Below are positions 1 to 9,511 of a DNA stretch of 64,000 bases, piece by piece. A model generated the notes under the pieces. That model was not told where the DNA came from and ran no database searches. It worked only from the letters and a program-made list of their open reading frames with translations. Made by a program: the position numbers and the translations under genes. The stretch covers positions 434,001 to 498,000 of the forward strand of contig NZ_JACVAQ010000002.1 in NCBI RefSeq assembly GCF_014851905.1, written 5' to 3'. Source of the stretch: Pseudomonas sp. PDM14 (GTDB lineage: Bacteria; Pseudomonadota; Gammaproteobacteria; Pseudomonadales; Pseudomonadaceae). The first letter of the stretch is position 1. Every line of letters begins with the position of its first letter.

Positions 1-339
1 GTGCGTGACGCTGCGGCCTACGTGCTGACCGAACTGGGCGGCCGCAAGCTGCCGGAAGGCGCGGTTGCCGACGTCGAAGCGGGTCGCAAGATCTTCAGCA
101 CCACCTGCTTCGCCTGCCACGGCGCGGACGGCAAGGGTACGCCGATGCTCGGCGCACCGAACCTGACCAACCCATCAGCGTTCATCTACGGCAGCAGCTT
201 CGCGCAACTGCAACAGACCATCCGCTACGGCCGCAAGGGCAACATGCCGAGCCAGGAAGCCTTCCTCGGCAACGACAAGGTCCACCTGCTGGCTGCGTAT
301 GTGTACAGCTTGTCGCACGGCAACGCGGTAGAGAAGTAA
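1..339 (+). CDS. ccoP: Cytochrome c oxidase cbb3-type subunit III, C-terminal part (CcoP)
   Basis: This is the last 112 residues of a diheme cytochrome c subunit, cut by the window start. The first codon (GTG) is internal, not a start. A heme-c motif CFACHG lies at about residue 36 of the fragment, and a Met in NMPS near residue 82 fits the distal heme ligand. Family CcoP proteins are about 310 residues and carry two heme c groups, so this is the second cytochrome domain. CcoP passes electrons from soluble cytochromes to the CcoN/CcoO core in the inner membrane. The assembly genes ccoGHIS follow on the same strand, which supports the call. Confidence 0.93.
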   Translation: MRDAAAYVLTELGGRKLPEGAVADVEAGRKIFSTTCFACHGADGKGTPMLGAPNLTNPSAFIYGSSFAQLQQTIRYGRKGNMPSQEAFLGNDKVHLLAAYVYSLSHGNAVEK

Positions 340-350
340 AACGCGTCACC

Positions 351-385
351 GGCCCGGGAGCGCGACCCGAAGTCGCACCCGGGCC
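351..385 (+). terminator. Strong hairpin after ccoP
   Basis: GGCCCGGG pairs perfectly with CCCGGGCC, and inside it GCGAC pairs with GTCGC around a five-base loop. It begins 11 bases after the ccoP stop. There is no clear T-run, so it may be an attenuating or mRNA-stabilising structure between ccoNOQP and ccoG rather than a full intrinsic terminator. Confidence 0.5.
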
Positions 386-479
386 TCGCCTTATCAGGCG
401 TACCATAGGGCATCCGTGAAACAAAGACTTCGTCGGCATGTACTGACGAGGCACTTATCCAAGGCCGTGGTACGCACTG

Positions 480-1892
480 ATGAGCGAAAAGATACCTGTC
501 CACAACATTACACCCCCTCCTGCCAAGAACAGCGGTAACGATCTCTACGCCAGCCGCGAAAAGATCTACACCCGCGCGTTCACCGGTCTGTTTCGCAACC
601 TGCGACTGAGCGGCGGCGCCTTCCTCTTCCTCCTCTACTTCGGCACTGCCTGGCTGAGCTGGAACGGCCGTCAAGCCGTCTGGTGGGACCTCCCCGAGCG
701 CAAGTTCTACATCTTCGGCGCCACCTTCTGGCCGCAGGACTTCGCCCTGCTCTCCTGGCTACTGATCATCTGCGCCTTCGGCCTGTTCTTCATCACCGTG
801 TTCGCCGGCCGCGTCTGGTGCGGCTACACCTGCCCGCAAAGCGTGTGGACCTGGGTGTTCATGTGGTGCGAAAAAGTCACCGAAGGCGACCGCAACCAGC
901 GCATGAAGCTCGACAAGCAGCCCATGAGCGCCGAGAAATTCGCGCGTAAGCTGGCCAAGCACAGCCTGTGGATTCTCATCGGCCTGGTCACCGGCCTGAC
1001 CTTCGTCGGCTACTTCTCGCCGATCCGCGATCTGCTGCCGAGCCTGTTCAGCGGCGAGGCCGATGGCTGGGCCTATTTCTGGGTCGGCTTCTTCACCCTC
1101 GCCACCTACGGCAACGCCGGCTGGCTGCGCGAGCAGGTGTGCATCTACATGTGCCCGTATGCGCGCTTCCAGAGCGTGATGTTCGACAAGGACACCCTGA
1201 TCGTCTCCTACGACCCGCGTCGTGGCGAACACCGCGGGCCGCGCAAGAAGAACGCCGACTACAAGGCCGAGGGCCTGGGTGACTGCATCGACTGCACCAT
1301 GTGCGTCCAGGTCTGCCCGACCGGCATCGACATCCGCGACGGCCTGCAGGTCGAGTGCATCGGCTGCGCCGCGTGCATCGACGCCTGCGACAGCATCATG
1401 GAGAAGATGAACTACCCGAAAGGGCTGATCAGCTACACCACCGAGCACAACCTCTCCGGGCAGAAGACCCAGCTCATGCGCCCGCGCCTGATCGGCTACG
1501 CCGCCGCGCTACTCGGCATGATCGTGCTGTTCGGCTGGACCGTGGCGCACCGCTCGCTGGTCGAGCTGGACGTGATCAAGGACCGCTCGATGTTCCGCGA
1601 GAACCAGGAAGGCTCGATCGAGAACGTCTACACCCTCAAGCTGATGAACAAGGCGCAGAACGACCTGACCTTCACCATCACCGCCGAAGGCCTCGACAGC
1701 CTGACCTACGAAGGCCGCAAAGAGGTCAGGGTCGCCGCCGGTGAGGTACTCTCCGTGCCGGTCGGCCTGTCCGTACCGCCGGAAAAACTGCCTTCGAGCA
1801 CCAATACCGTGGTCTTCAAGATCCAGGCCGTCGAAGACCCCAGCATCCAGAGTGACACTGACAGCCGCTTCATCGGCCCCAGCGTCCGCTAA
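480..1892 (+). CDS. ccoG: Cytochrome c oxidase accessory protein CcoG (RdxA/FixG family)
   Basis: This is a 470-residue membrane protein with several hydrophobic segments (about 40-60, 85-110, 160-180, 195-210 and 335-355). A polyferredoxin segment has cysteine clusters [12 protein letters not shown] from residue 269 and [11 protein letters not shown] from residue 293. An earlier membrane-border motif [11 protein letters not shown] lies near residue 113. The C-terminal ~120 residues form the Ig-like domain usual for FixG. CcoG is known as a cupric reductase that supports copper delivery to cbb3 oxidase. The ATG at 480 gives the family's usual N-terminus. The next gene, ccoH, begins 14 bases downstream, which fits one ccoGHIS operon. 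Confidence 0.95.
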   Translation: MSEKIPVHNITPPPAKNSGNDLYASREKIYTRAFTGLFRNLRLSGGAFLFLLYFGTAWLSWNGRQAVWWDLPERKFYIFGATFWPQDFALLSWLLIICAFGLFFITVFAGRVWCGYTCPQSVWTWVFMWCEKVTEGDRNQRMKLDKQPMSAEKFARKLAKHSLWILIGLVTGLTFVGYFSPIRDLLPSLFSGEADGWAYFWVGFFTLATYGNAGWLREQVCIYMCPYARFQSVMFDKDTLIVSYDPRRGEHRGPRKKNADYKAEGLGDCIDCTMCVQVCPTGIDIRDGLQVECIGCAACIDACDSIMEKMNYPKGLISYTTEHNLSGQKTQLMRPRLIGYAAALLGMIVLFGWTVAHRSLVELDVIKDRSMFRENQEGSIENVYTLKLMNKAQNDLTFTITAEGLDSLTYEGRKEVRVAAGEVLSVPVGLSVPPEKLPSSTNTVVFKIQAVEDPSIQSDTDSRFIGPSVR

Positions 1893-1906
1893 CCACAGGT
1901 AACCGC

Positions 1907-2407
1907 ATGCAATCGGAAAACCCCGTCAGACCCTGGTACAAAGAATTCTGGGTCTGGTTCATCCTCGGCCTGCTCGGCATGTCCGTGGTCCTCGGCACAT
2001 CGATGCTGGTGATCGCCACGAAGAACCCGCCAGGGCTGATTTCGGACAATTATTACGACGTGGGCAAGGGCATCAACACCTCGCTGGAGCGCGAGAACCT
2101 CGCCCAGCGCCTGCAGCTCAAGGCCAGCCTGGTGCTGGACAACGAAGCTGGCACGGTCACCCTGCACCTGTCCGGCAACAGCGGTCCGCGCCAGCTGACC
2201 CTGAACCTGCTCTCACCGACCCAGCCCGAGCGCGACCGCCGGGTGATCCTGCAGCCGCAGGGCGACGGCAGCTACTTCGGGCAGATGATCGATGCGGTCG
2301 AAGGCCGCCGTTTCGTCGAGCTGATCGGCCAGGAAGGTGGCAAGGACTGGCGCCTGTTCGAGGAAGAAGAGGTGCAGAACGGCGTCACCCTGAAACTGGG
2401 TGAATGA
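1907..2407 (+). CDS. ccoH: FixH family cbb3 assembly protein CcoH
   Basis: This 166-residue protein has one N-terminal transmembrane helix (about 15-40) followed by a soluble domain. The N-terminal segment contains PWYKEFW and the sequence after the helix contains [12 protein letters not shown], both typical of FixH. CcoH is needed for stable assembly of the cbb3 oxidase, where it contacts CcoN and CcoP. Its 3' end overlaps the longest possible ccoI reading frame, indicating translational coupling. Confidence 0.9.
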   Translation: MQSENPVRPWYKEFWVWFILGLLGMSVVLGTSMLVIATKNPPGLISDNYYDVGKGINTSLERENLAQRLQLKASLVLDNEAGTVTLHLSGNSGPRQLTLNLLSPTQPERDRRVILQPQGDGSYFGQMIDAVEGRRFVELIGQEGGKDWRLFEEEEVQNGVTLKLGE

Positions 2408-2420
2408 CGCGCACCCGGCC

Positions 2421-4823
2421 ATGACCCAGCCCCTGCCCTGCTACCACTGTGGCCTGCCGGTTCCTGCCGGCAGCCACTTCGAGGCCCGCGTGCTCGGCGA
2501 GACGCGGGCCATGTGCTGTCCGGGCTGCCAGGCCGTGGCGGAGGCCATCGTCGCCGGTGGCCTGGAAAGCTACTACCGCCACCGCAGCGACAGTGCGGTC
2601 AACCCGCAGGCGCTGCCCAAGGCGCTGCCGGACGAGCTGGAGCTGTATGACCGCGACGAAGTGCAGCGCGGTTTCGTCCTCCACGAGGGCGACCTCAGTG
2701 AAACCTGCCTGCTGATCGAAGGCATCAGTTGTGCTGCCTGTGGCTGGCTGATCGAAAAACACCTGCGTGGCCTGCCCGGCGTCGCCGAGGCCAGCCTCAA
2801 CCTGTCCAACCAGCGCCTCAACGTACGCTGGGCCGACAGCCAGCTGCCGCTCAGCCAGTTGCTCAAGGAGCTGCGCGCCATCGGCTACGCCGGGCACCCC
2901 TGGCAGGCCGACGAGGCCAGTGCGCGGCTGGCCGAGGAAAACCGCAAGTCGTTGCGCCAGATCGGCGTCGCCGGCCTGCTGTGGATGCAGGTGATGATGG
3001 CGGCGATGGCCACCTGGCCGGAGTTCAACATCGACCTCTCCGCCGAGCTGGATACCATCCTGCGCTGGGTCAGCCTGTTCCTCACCACGCCCATCGTCTT
3101 CTACTGCTGCGGCCAGTTCTTCCGCGGCGCCCTGCGCGACCTGCGCACTCGCCACCTGACCATGGACGTCTCAGTGTCGCTGGCCATCGGCGGCGCCTAC
3201 GTCGCCGGCATCTGGTCGACAGTGACCGGCGTCGGCGAGCTGTATTTCGATGCAGTCGGCATGTTCGCCCTGTTCCTACTCGCCGGCCGCTACCTGGAGC
3301 GCCGTGCCCGCGAACGCACGGCCGCCGCCACCGCCCAGCTGGTCAACCTGCTGCCGGCCTCCTGCCTGCGCGTCGATGTCCAGGGCCAGACCGAGCGCGT
3401 GCTGCTGCGCGAGCTGCGCGTCGGTGACCAGGTGCGCGTGCCGCCCGGCTCGCTGCTGCCGGCCGATGGCTGCATCCTCGACGGCCAGTCCAGCGTCGAC
3501 GAATCGCTGCTCACCGGCGAGTACCTGCCGCTGCCGCGTATCGCCGGCGATCTGGTCACCGCCGGCACGCTCAACGTCGAAGGCCCGCTGACCATCGAGG
3601 TGCAGGCGCTGGGCAACGACACGCGCCTGTCAGCCATCGTCCGCCTGCTGGAGCGCGCGCAGGTCGACAAGCCGCGCCTGGCCCAGCTGGCCGACCGCGT
3701 GGCGCAGTGGTTCCTGCTCATCGTCCTTGGCGTCGCCGCCATCGTCGGCCTGGTCTGGTGGCAAATCGACGCCGAGCGCGCCTTCTGGATCGTCCTCTCG
3801 CTGCTGGTCGCCACCTGCCCGTGCGCACTGTCGCTGGCCACGCCGACCGCACTGACCACCGCCACCGGCAGCCTGCACAAGCTCGGCCTGCTGCTGACCC
3901 GCGGCCATGTGCTCGAAGGGCTGAAGCACATCGATACGGTGATCGTCGACAAGACCGGCACACTCACCGAGGGCCGCCTGACCCTGAGCAGCGTGCAGCC
4001 CCTGCGCGACCTCGACCAGGACCACTGCCTGAGCCTGGCAGCCGCCCTCGAACACGGCTCCGAGCACCCGATTGCCCGCGCCTTCGGCCACCGTAACGAA
4101 GGCGCCGAACAGATCGTCAGCACTCCGGGCCAGGGCCTGGAGGGCGTGATGGAACAACGCCGCCTGCGCATCGGCCAGCCCGCCTTCGTCGCGGCCCTCA
4201 GCGGGCAGGCGGCGCCAGCGATTCCCGGCAATCAGGGCCAATGGCTGCTGCTCGGCGATGAGCAGGGCCCGCTGGCCTGGTTCGTCCTCGACGACCGCCT
4301 GCGCGAGGACGCCGGCGAACTGTTGCTGGCCTGCCGCGAACAGGGCTGGAACGTGATCCTGCTGTCCGGCGACAGCTCGCCGATGGTCGCCGACGTCGCC
4401 CGCCGCCTGGAAATCAGCGACGCCCGCGGTGGCCTGACTCCGGACGCCAAACTGGCGGTGCTGCACGAGCTGCACCAGAACGGCCACCGTGTGCTGATGC
4501 TTGGCGACGGCGTCAACGATGTGCCGGTGCTGGCCGGCGCCGACATCAGCGTGGCAATGGGCAGCGCCACCGACCTGGCCAAGACCAGTGCCGATGCGGT
4601 GCTGCTGTCCAACCGTCTGTCGAGCCTGGTGCAGGCCTTTGCCGTGGCCAAGCGCACGCGGCGCATCATCATCGAGAACCTGCTCTGGGCCAGTCTGTAC
4701 AATGGCCTGGTGCTGCCGTTCGCCGCGCTCGGCTGGGTCACCCCGCTGTGGGCCGCCTTCGGCATGTCGATCAGCTCGCTGCTGGTGGTCATCAACGCTC
4801 TGCGCCTGGCCCGCGTGCGTTGA
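2421..4823 (+). CDS. ccoI: Copper-translocating P1B-type ATPase CcoI
   Basis: This P-type ATPase (800 residues from the ATG at 2421) exports copper for cbb3 oxidase maturation. It has an N-terminal zinc-ribbon-like CYHCGLP followed by a CCPGC motif. An HMA domain carries CAAC at residues 104-107. The CPC metal-transport motif is at 466-468 (TCPCALS). The phosphorylation loop DKTGT starts at 510, and the hinge GDGVNDVPVL lies near 695. An in-frame GTG at 2400 overlaps ccoH and would add seven residues. I prefer ATG 2421 because CcoI relatives usually begin just before CYHCGLP. Neither start has a strong Shine-Dalgarno sequence, which fits coupling to ccoH. Confidence 0.95.
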   Translation: MTQPLPCYHCGLPVPAGSHFEARVLGETRAMCCPGCQAVAEAIVAGGLESYYRHRSDSAVNPQALPKALPDELELYDRDEVQRGFVLHEGDLSETCLLIEGISCAACGWLIEKHLRGLPGVAEASLNLSNQRLNVRWADSQLPLSQLLKELRAIGYAGHPWQADEASARLAEENRKSLRQIGVAGLLWMQVMMAAMATWPEFNIDLSAELDTILRWVSLFLTTPIVFYCCGQFFRGALRDLRTRHLTMDVSVSLAIGGAYVAGIWSTVTGVGELYFDAVGMFALFLLAGRYLERRARERTAAATAQLVNLLPASCLRVDVQGQTERVLLRELRVGDQVRVPPGSLLPADGCILDGQSSVDESLLTGEYLPLPRIAGDLVTAGTLNVEGPLTIEVQALGNDTRLSAIVRLLERAQVDKPRLAQLADRVAQWFLLIVLGVAAIVGLVWWQIDAERAFWIVLSLLVATCPCALSLATPTALTTATGSLHKLGLLLTRGHVLEGLKHIDTVIVDKTGTLTEGRLTLSSVQPLRDLDQDHCLSLAAALEHGSEHPIARAFGHRNEGAEQIVSTPGQGLEGVMEQRRLRIGQPAFVAALSGQAAPAIPGNQGQWLLLGDEQGPLAWFVLDDRLREDAGELLLACREQGWNVILLSGDSSPMVADVARRLEISDARGGLTPDAKLAVLHELHQNGHRVLMLGDGVNDVPVLAGADISVAMGSATDLAKTSADAVLLSNRLSSLVQAFAVAKRTRRIIIENLLWASLYNGLVLPFAALGWVTPLWAAFGMSISSLLVVINALRLARVR

Positions 4824-4855
4824 TGAACCCACTCGACTAGCACTCACCACGCCAT

Positions 4856-4881
4856 GGTGGATGCAAGAAGCGACATCCACC
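4856..4881. repeat. Short palindromic intergenic repeat (GGTGGATG...CATCCACC), copy 1
   Basis: GGTGGATG and CATCCACC pair perfectly around a 10-base spacer containing GAAGCGA, followed by CTACG. The same arrangement recurs at 16291-16316, and a looser relative occurs near 56144. It sits between ccoI and ccoS. Confidence 0.7.
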
Positions 4882-4913
4882 CTACGCTCTGTTAGCCGCA
4901 TCCCGGAGTCTCC

Positions 4914-5126
4914 ATGTCCGCCATCTACATCCTGATTCCGATTGCCGTGGGCCTGGTCGCGTTCGCCATCTTGCTGTTCATCTGGTCGGTGAACAGCGGC
5001 CAGTACGACGACCTCGACAGCCCGGCGCACAGCATCCTGTTCGACGACGAAGACCCGCAGCACGCCGCCGGTATCGCCGAAGCCGACGAGACCGAACAGG
5101 ACCGGCAGGAGCCGCCTCGTGCTTGA
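4914..5126 (+). CDS. ccoS: cbb3-type oxidase assembly protein CcoS
   Basis: This is a small, 70-residue single-pass membrane protein. The N-terminal helix spans about residues 4-26. It is followed by the family signature WSVNSGQYDDLDSPAHSIL and an acidic tail. CcoS is required for cofactor (heme and copper) insertion into the CcoN subunit. ATG 4914 has a CGGAG sequence just upstream. Its last codons overlap the GTG start of the next gene at 5119, so the two are translationally linked. Confidence 0.93.
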   Translation: MSAIYILIPIAVGLVAFAILLFIWSVNSGQYDDLDSPAHSILFDDEDPQHAAGIAEADETEQDRQEPPRA

Positions 5127-5802
5127 ACTGGCGCCACTGCTGGTTTCCGCGCTGATCCTCGGCCTGCTCGGCGGCGGTCACTGCCTGGGCATGTGCGGCG
5201 GCCTGATGGGCGCACTGACCCTGGCCATCCCGCCGGAGCAGCGCGCGCGGCGCTTGCGCCTGCTGCTCGCCTACAACCTCGGCCGCATCCTCAGCTACAC
5301 CCTCGCCGGCCTGCTCATCGGCCTCGCCGGCTGGGCCGTAGCCAGCAGCCCGGCGGCGATGGTGCTGCGGGTGATCGCCGCCCTGCTGCTGATCGCCATG
5401 GGCCTGTACCTGGCCGGCTGGTGGAGCGGGCTGACGCGCATCGAAGGCCTCGGCCGCTACCTGTGGCGCTACCTGCAACCCATCGCCAGCCGCCTGATGC
5501 CGGTCAGCAGCCTGCCACGCGCATTGCTGCTGGGAGCGATCTGGGGCTGGCTGCCGTGCGGCCTGGTCTACAGCACCCTGCTCTGGGCCGCCAGCCAGGG
5601 CTCGGCGCTGGACAGCGCGCTGTTGATGCTCGCCTTCGGCCTTGGCACCTGGCCAGTGCTGCTGGCCACCGGCATGGCCGCCGAGCGGCTCACCGCGCTG
5701 CTGCGCAAGCGCGGCGCGCGCATGGCCGGGGGCCTGCTGGTGATCCTTTTCGGCCTGTGGACCCTGCCCGGACCGCACCAGCACTGGCTGATGGGCCACT
5801 GA
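5119..5802 (+). CDS. Sulfite exporter TauE/SafE family membrane protein, cco-linked
   Basis: This is a 227-residue polytopic membrane protein of about six helices. The N-terminal repeat contains GGGHCLGMCGGLMGAL and the second repeat contains GAIWGWLPCGLVYSTLLWA, the paired glycine- and cysteine-rich motifs of the SafE/UPF0721-like subgroup found beside cco genes. The conserved Cys residues (HCLGMC and LPCG) resemble metal-handling DsbD/CcdA-like repeats, so a copper-related role is plausible but unproven. The start is GTG 5119, preceded by AGGAG at 5106-5110 and overlapping ccoS. Confidence 0.82.
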   Translation: MLELAPLLVSALILGLLGGGHCLGMCGGLMGALTLAIPPEQRARRLRLLLAYNLGRILSYTLAGLLIGLAGWAVASSPAAMVLRVIAALLLIAMGLYLAGWWSGLTRIEGLGRYLWRYLQPIASRLMPVSSLPRALLLGAIWGWLPCGLVYSTLLWAASQGSALDSALLMLAFGLGTWPVLLATGMAAERLTALLRKRGARMAGGLLVILFGLWTLPGPHQHWLMGH

Positions 5803-5851
5803 GCGCGGCACTCGCCGCCCAGCCCCGAGCCTGCGACGAGCTGCCGCCCTC

Positions 5852-5865
5852 TTGATACAGGTCAA
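5852..5865. promoter_or_regulatory. Anr/FNR box upstream of hemN
   Basis: TTGATACAGGTCAA differs by one base from the FNR/Anr consensus TTGAT-N4-ATCAA. It is centred about 70 bases before the hemN start, a position suited to activation. The cognate regulator, Anr, is encoded 2 kb downstream. Confidence 0.85.
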
Positions 5866-5927
5866 GATCACCTGTCGCTCAGCTCCCTAGACTCGCAGGC
5901 ATTGCTCGCCATTCCAGGGACCACAGC

Positions 5928-7310
5928 ATGCTCGACGCCATCCGCTGGGACACCGACCTGATCCGCCGCTACGATCTGCCCGGTCCACGCTACACCTCCT
6001 ACCCGACTGCCGTGCAGTTCCGCAACGCGGTCAGCTCGTTCGACCTGCTGCACGCCCTGCGCGACAGCCGCAAAGCGCTGCGCCCGTTGTCGCTGTACGT
6101 GCACGTGCCGTTCTGCGCGAACATCTGCTACTACTGCGCCTGCAACAAGGTCATCACCAAGGACCGCGGCCGCGCCCTGCCCTATCTGGAAAGCCTGGAG
6201 CGGGAAATCGCCTCCATCGCCTGCCACCTGGACGGTCAGCAGGTCGTCGAGCAGCTGCACTTCGGCGGCGGCACGCCGACCTTCCTCAGCCACGACGAAC
6301 TGCGCCGCCTGATGACCAGCCTGCGCCAGCACTTCACCCTCAAGGATGACGATTCCGGCGACTACGGCATCGAGATCGATCCACGCGAGGCCGACTGGTC
6401 GACCATGGGCCTGCTGCGCGAACTCGGCTTCAACCGCGTCAGCCTCGGCGTGCAGGACCTCGACCCGGTGGTGCAGCGCGCGGTCAACCGCCTGCAGAGC
6501 CTGGAAGAGACCCGCGCCATCGTCGAAGCCGCACGCACCCTGCAGTTCCGCTCGGTGAACATCGACCTGATCTACGGCCTGCCCAAGCAGACCCCGGAGA
6601 GCTTCGCCCGCACCGTAGCCGAAATCATCGCCCTGCAGCCGGACCGCCTTTCGGTGTTCAACTACGCGCACCTGCCGGAACGTTTCATGCCGCAGCGGCG
6701 CATCAACAGCGAAGACCTGCCCAGCCCCGGCGACAAGCTGGCCATGCTCCAGGGTAGTATCGAGCAGCTCACCGCAGCGGGTTACCGCTACATCGGCATG
6801 GACCACTTCGCCCTGCCCGACGACGAGCTGGCCACCGCCCAGGAAGACGGCAGCCTGCAACGCAACTTCCAGGGCTATACCACCCACGGCCATTGCGACC
6901 TGATCGGCCTGGGGGTTTCCGCGATCAGCCAGATCGGTGACTTGTACTGCCAGAACAGCAGCGACCTGGGCAACTACCAGCAGAGCATCGACAACGGCCA
7001 GTTGGCCACCTTGCGCGGCCTGAACTGCAACGACGACGACCGCATTCGCCGTGCGGTGATCCAGCAACTGATCTGTGAGTTCCAGCTGGAGTTCGCCGCC
7101 ATCGAACGGCAGTTCGAGATCGATTTCCGCTGCTACTTCGGTACCATCTGGCCGCAGCTGCAACAGCTCAACCGCGACGGCCTGATCGCCCTGACCGAGC
7201 GCGGTATCGATGTGCGCCCGGCGGGCCGCCTCCTGGTGCGCTCGCTGTGCATGCTGTTCGACCGCTACCTGGAGCAGCAGAACAACCAGCGTTTCTCACG
7301 GGTGATCTGA
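5928..7310 (+). CDS. hemN: Oxygen-independent coproporphyrinogen III dehydrogenase
   Basis: This 460-residue radical-SAM enzyme converts coproporphyrinogen III to protoporphyrinogen IX without oxygen. The CxxxCxxC cluster-binding cysteines are C63, C67 and C70 (FCANICYYCAC). The N-terminal GPRYTSYPTA motif and FGGGTPTF at about 108-115 are typical of true HemN rather than HemW. The length matches the family (about 455-460). An Anr box lies upstream, so expression should rise at low oxygen and supply heme to the neighbouring cbb3 oxidase system. Confidence 0.96.
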   Translation: MLDAIRWDTDLIRRYDLPGPRYTSYPTAVQFRNAVSSFDLLHALRDSRKALRPLSLYVHVPFCANICYYCACNKVITKDRGRALPYLESLEREIASIACHLDGQQVVEQLHFGGGTPTFLSHDELRRLMTSLRQHFTLKDDDSGDYGIEIDPREADWSTMGLLRELGFNRVSLGVQDLDPVVQRAVNRLQSLEETRAIVEAARTLQFRSVNIDLIYGLPKQTPESFARTVAEIIALQPDRLSVFNYAHLPERFMPQRRINSEDLPSPGDKLAMLQGSIEQLTAAGYRYIGMDHFALPDDELATAQEDGSLQRNFQGYTTHGHCDLIGLGVSAISQIGDLYCQNSSDLGNYQQSIDNGQLATLRGLNCNDDDRIRRAVIQQLICEFQLEFAAIERQFEIDFRCYFGTIWPQLQQLNRDGLIALTERGIDVRPAGRLLVRSLCMLFDRYLEQQNNQRFSRVI

Positions 7311-7388
7311 GAACCTGTTTCGGACTTCCCGCAGTTATCCGCGAGCTGGCTGACGCAACCCGGCGCGAGCTGAATGCCAAACAGAATT

Positions 7389-7408
7389 GAGCGGCGCCGA
7401 GGCCGCTC
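7389..7408. terminator. Hairpin between convergent hemN and the unknown gene
   Basis: GAGCGGC and GCCGCTC pair perfectly around six bases, touching the stop codon of the minus-strand gene. A T-rich stretch (AATTCTGTTT) follows on the minus strand, so it is best placed to end that transcript. Confidence 0.45.
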
Positions 7409-7877
7409 AGCCCAGCGCCAGCGTGCCGGCGGTCTGCATCTGCTCCGGGCTCAGGCCGGCGTCGCGCATGGCCTTGATCAGGCTGGCGTTGGCCCCGGTG
7501 AGTGCGCTCTGCAGCGAGTTGATCTCGGTCTGCAGCGCCTCGGTCTTGGTCCGCCGGCTGTCGTCGAGGTTCTGTGCGGCCATCAGCGCGTCCAGCTCGG
7601 CCTGCTTGGCGGCCAGTTGCTGTTTGAGCGAACGGATCATCTTCAACAGGTCCTTGACCGTGTCCGGCAGGTCGCTGTCGTCGATGTCCTTGTTCTTTTC
7701 CGTCGAACGGGCGCGGCCCAGTTCGGAAAGCGTGACACGCACGCCCTCCTGCACACTGCCGGTGACCGTGTTTTCGCCGCTTTCAACGCTATCGGCGGCG
7801 TTGCGCGCGGCCGGTCGCTGGACACTGGCGGCCAGCCGTTCGGTGAGATGTCCCGCGTCAATGCGCATGTCGAGCAC
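7407..7877 (-). CDS. Conserved hypothetical coiled-coil protein
   Basis: The 156-residue product is not a family I can name. The first ~50 residues are polar and probably disordered. Residues ~70-130 form a heptad-rich coiled coil (DTVKDLLKMIRSLKQQLAAKQ onward). The C-terminal part contains ANASLIKAMRDAGLSPEQM. There is no signal peptide or membrane helix. The longest frame starts with GTG at 7877, and an ATG at 7868 is an equally good start. It is transcribed toward hemN and away from anr. Coding is supported by the regular heptads and strong third-position GC. Confidence 0.7.
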   Translation of the reverse strand: MLDMRIDAGHLTERLAASVQRPAARNAADSVESGENTVTGSVQEGVRVTLSELGRARSTEKNKDIDDSDLPDTVKDLLKMIRSLKQQLAAKQAELDALMAAQNLDDSRRTKTEALQTEINSLQSALTGANASLIKAMRDAGLSPEQMQTAGTLALG

Positions 7878-8018
7878 GTTGAATATCCATGCCCGGTTAT
7901 CGGTGCCACGCAGCGAAACTTGAACACCCAGTCAGCCTGCGACGCCACATCGCTGGCGATAACTGCTCGCCTTGCGTTAACCTTGCGCTTCATGGGTGTT
8001 TAGCAAGGATCTTCCCTG

Positions 8019-8753
8019 ATGTCCGAGACCATCAAAGTGCACGCGCCACACCAGGCCCACTGCAAGGATTGCAGCCTGGCGCCGCTGTGCCTGCCCCTGT
8101 CGCTGAATATGGAAGACATGGATGCCCTGGATGAAATCGTCAAGCGCGGGCGCCCGCTGAAGAAGGGCGAATTCCTGTTCCGCCAGGGCGATGGTTTCGA
8201 TTCGGTGTTCGCCGTGCGCTCCGGCGCGCTGAAGACCTTCACCCTCACCGACGGCGGTGAAGAGCAGATCACCGGTTTCCACCTGCCGAGCGAACTGGTC
8301 GGCCTCTCCGGCATGGACACCGAGACCTACCCGGTCTCGGCCCAGGCGCTGGAAACCACCTCGGTGTGCGAAATCCCCTTCGAGCGTCTCGACGAACTCT
8401 CCGTACAGCTGCCGCAGTTGCGCCGCCAGCTGATGCGCGTGATGAGCCGCGAGATCCGCGACGACCAGCAGATGATGCTGCTGCTGTCGAAGAAGACCGC
8501 CGACGAGCGCATCGCCACCTTCCTGGTCAACCTCTCTGCACGCTTCCGCGCCCGCGGCTTCTCGGCCAACCAGTTCCGCCTGGCCATGTCGCGCAACGAA
8601 GTCGGCAACTACCTGGGCCTCGCGGTGGAAACCGTGTCCCGCGTGTTCACCCGCTTCCAGCAAAACGGCCTGCTCGTCGCCGAGGGCAAGGAAGTGCAGA
8701 TTCTCGACCCCATCGAGCTGTGCGCGCTGGCCGGCGGCAGCATGGATGGCTGA
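8019..8753 (+). CDS. anr: Oxygen-sensing transcriptional regulator Anr (FNR family)
   Basis: This 244-residue Crp/Fnr regulator has the four cluster-ligand cysteines expected for an oxygen-labile [4Fe-4S] cluster: C15, C18, C24 and C117. A cyclic-nucleotide-binding-like beta barrel is followed by a dimerisation helix and a C-terminal helix-turn-helix. The recognition helix contains [11 protein letters not shown], matching the FNR E-xx-SR specificity pattern. It should bind TTGAT-N4-ATCAA sites such as the one before hemN. I see no clear Anr box directly upstream of its own start. A small gap separates it from apt on the same strand. Confidence 0.96.
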   Translation: MSETIKVHAPHQAHCKDCSLAPLCLPLSLNMEDMDALDEIVKRGRPLKKGEFLFRQGDGFDSVFAVRSGALKTFTLTDGGEEQITGFHLPSELVGLSGMDTETYPVSAQALETTSVCEIPFERLDELSVQLPQLRRQLMRVMSREIRDDQQMMLLLSKKTADERIATFLVNLSARFRARGFSANQFRLAMSRNEVGNYLGLAVETVSRVFTRFQQNGLLVAEGKEVQILDPIELCALAGGSMDG

Positions 8754-8789
8754 TAATCCTCGGCCCAGCGCAGCCGCAGGAGCGTGCCG

Positions 8790-9338
8790 ATGATTTTCGA
8801 CGAATTCAGCATCAAATCCCTGATCCGCCCGGTGCCGGATTTCCCCAAGGCGGGCGTGGTGTTTCGCGACATCACCCCGTTGTTCCAGTCGCCGCGCGCG
8901 CTGCGCATGGTTGCCGACAGTTTCATCCAGCGTTACGTCGAGGCCGAGTTCAGCCATATCGCGGCGATGGATGCACGCGGTTTCCTGATCGGCTCGATCA
9001 TCGCCTACGAACTGAACAAGCCGCTGATCCTGTTCCGCAAGCAGGGCAAGCTACCGGCCGACGTGCTCGCCGAGAGCTACCTCACCGAGTACGGCGAATC
9101 GCTGCTGGAAGTCCACGCCGACAGCCTCTGCGAAGGCGATTCGGTGCTGATTTTCGATGATCTGATCGCCACGGGCGGCACCCTGCTGGCCGCCACTCGC
9201 CTGGTGCGACGCATGGGCGCCAGCGTGCACGAAGCCGCGGCCATCATCGACCTGCCCGAGCTGGGCGGCTCGCGCAAGCTGCAGGACATGGGCATTCCCA
9301 CCTTCACCCTGACGGCCTTCGAACTCAGCGAGCGCTGA
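8790..9338 (+). CDS. apt: Adenine phosphoribosyltransferase
   Basis: This purine-salvage enzyme (182 residues) converts adenine and PRPP to AMP. The PRPP-binding loop [13 protein letters not shown] is near residue 120. The N-terminus contains [17 protein letters not shown], an APT signature. ATG 8790 is chosen over GTG 8784 because AGGAG at 8778-8782 lies seven bases before the ATG but only one base before the GTG. The stop codon coincides with the left end of a palindromic repeat. Confidence 0.95.
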   Translation: MIFDEFSIKSLIRPVPDFPKAGVVFRDITPLFQSPRALRMVADSFIQRYVEAEFSHIAAMDARGFLIGSIIAYELNKPLILFRKQGKLPADVLAESYLTEYGESLLEVHADSLCEGDSVLIFDDLIATGGTLLAATRLVRRMGASVHEAAAIIDLPELGGSRKLQDMGIPTFTLTAFELSER

Positions 9339-9495
9339 GAACCGTTTTACGATCTCTTGTCCGTCAGCCAGACCGCGTTAAAAGCAGTCTCGGATGCGAG
9401 TCCAATCGGAATGCTCATTTACAGCTCGTAAACTCCGCTTCCTCGACTGCTTTTGCCTTGTCTGGCTCTAGTCCAAAAAATCGTAAAGCGGTTCT
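9338..9495. repeat. 158-bp palindromic MITE-like intergenic element, copy A
   Basis: The outer arms AGAACCGTTTTACGAT (9338-9353) and ATCGTAAAGCGGTTCT (9480-9495) pair with one G-T wobble. Inner arms pair as well: CAGCCAGA...AAAAGCAGTC at 9365-9389 against GACTGCTTTT...TCTGGCT at 9444-9466. The centre (9411-9438) contains ATTTAC...GTAAACTCCGC. The same centre recurs in reverse orientation at 16403-16430. The element fills the gap between convergent apt and the histidine kinase and could also act as a bidirectional terminator. No transposase is nearby. Confidence 0.75.
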
Positions 9496-9511
9496 ACGTT
9501 CGCTGGAGTTC

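Noticed and set aside
7881..8018. Anr autoregulatory box upstream of anr
   Set aside because: Only loose TTGA half-sites are present; no TTGAT-N4-ATCAA.
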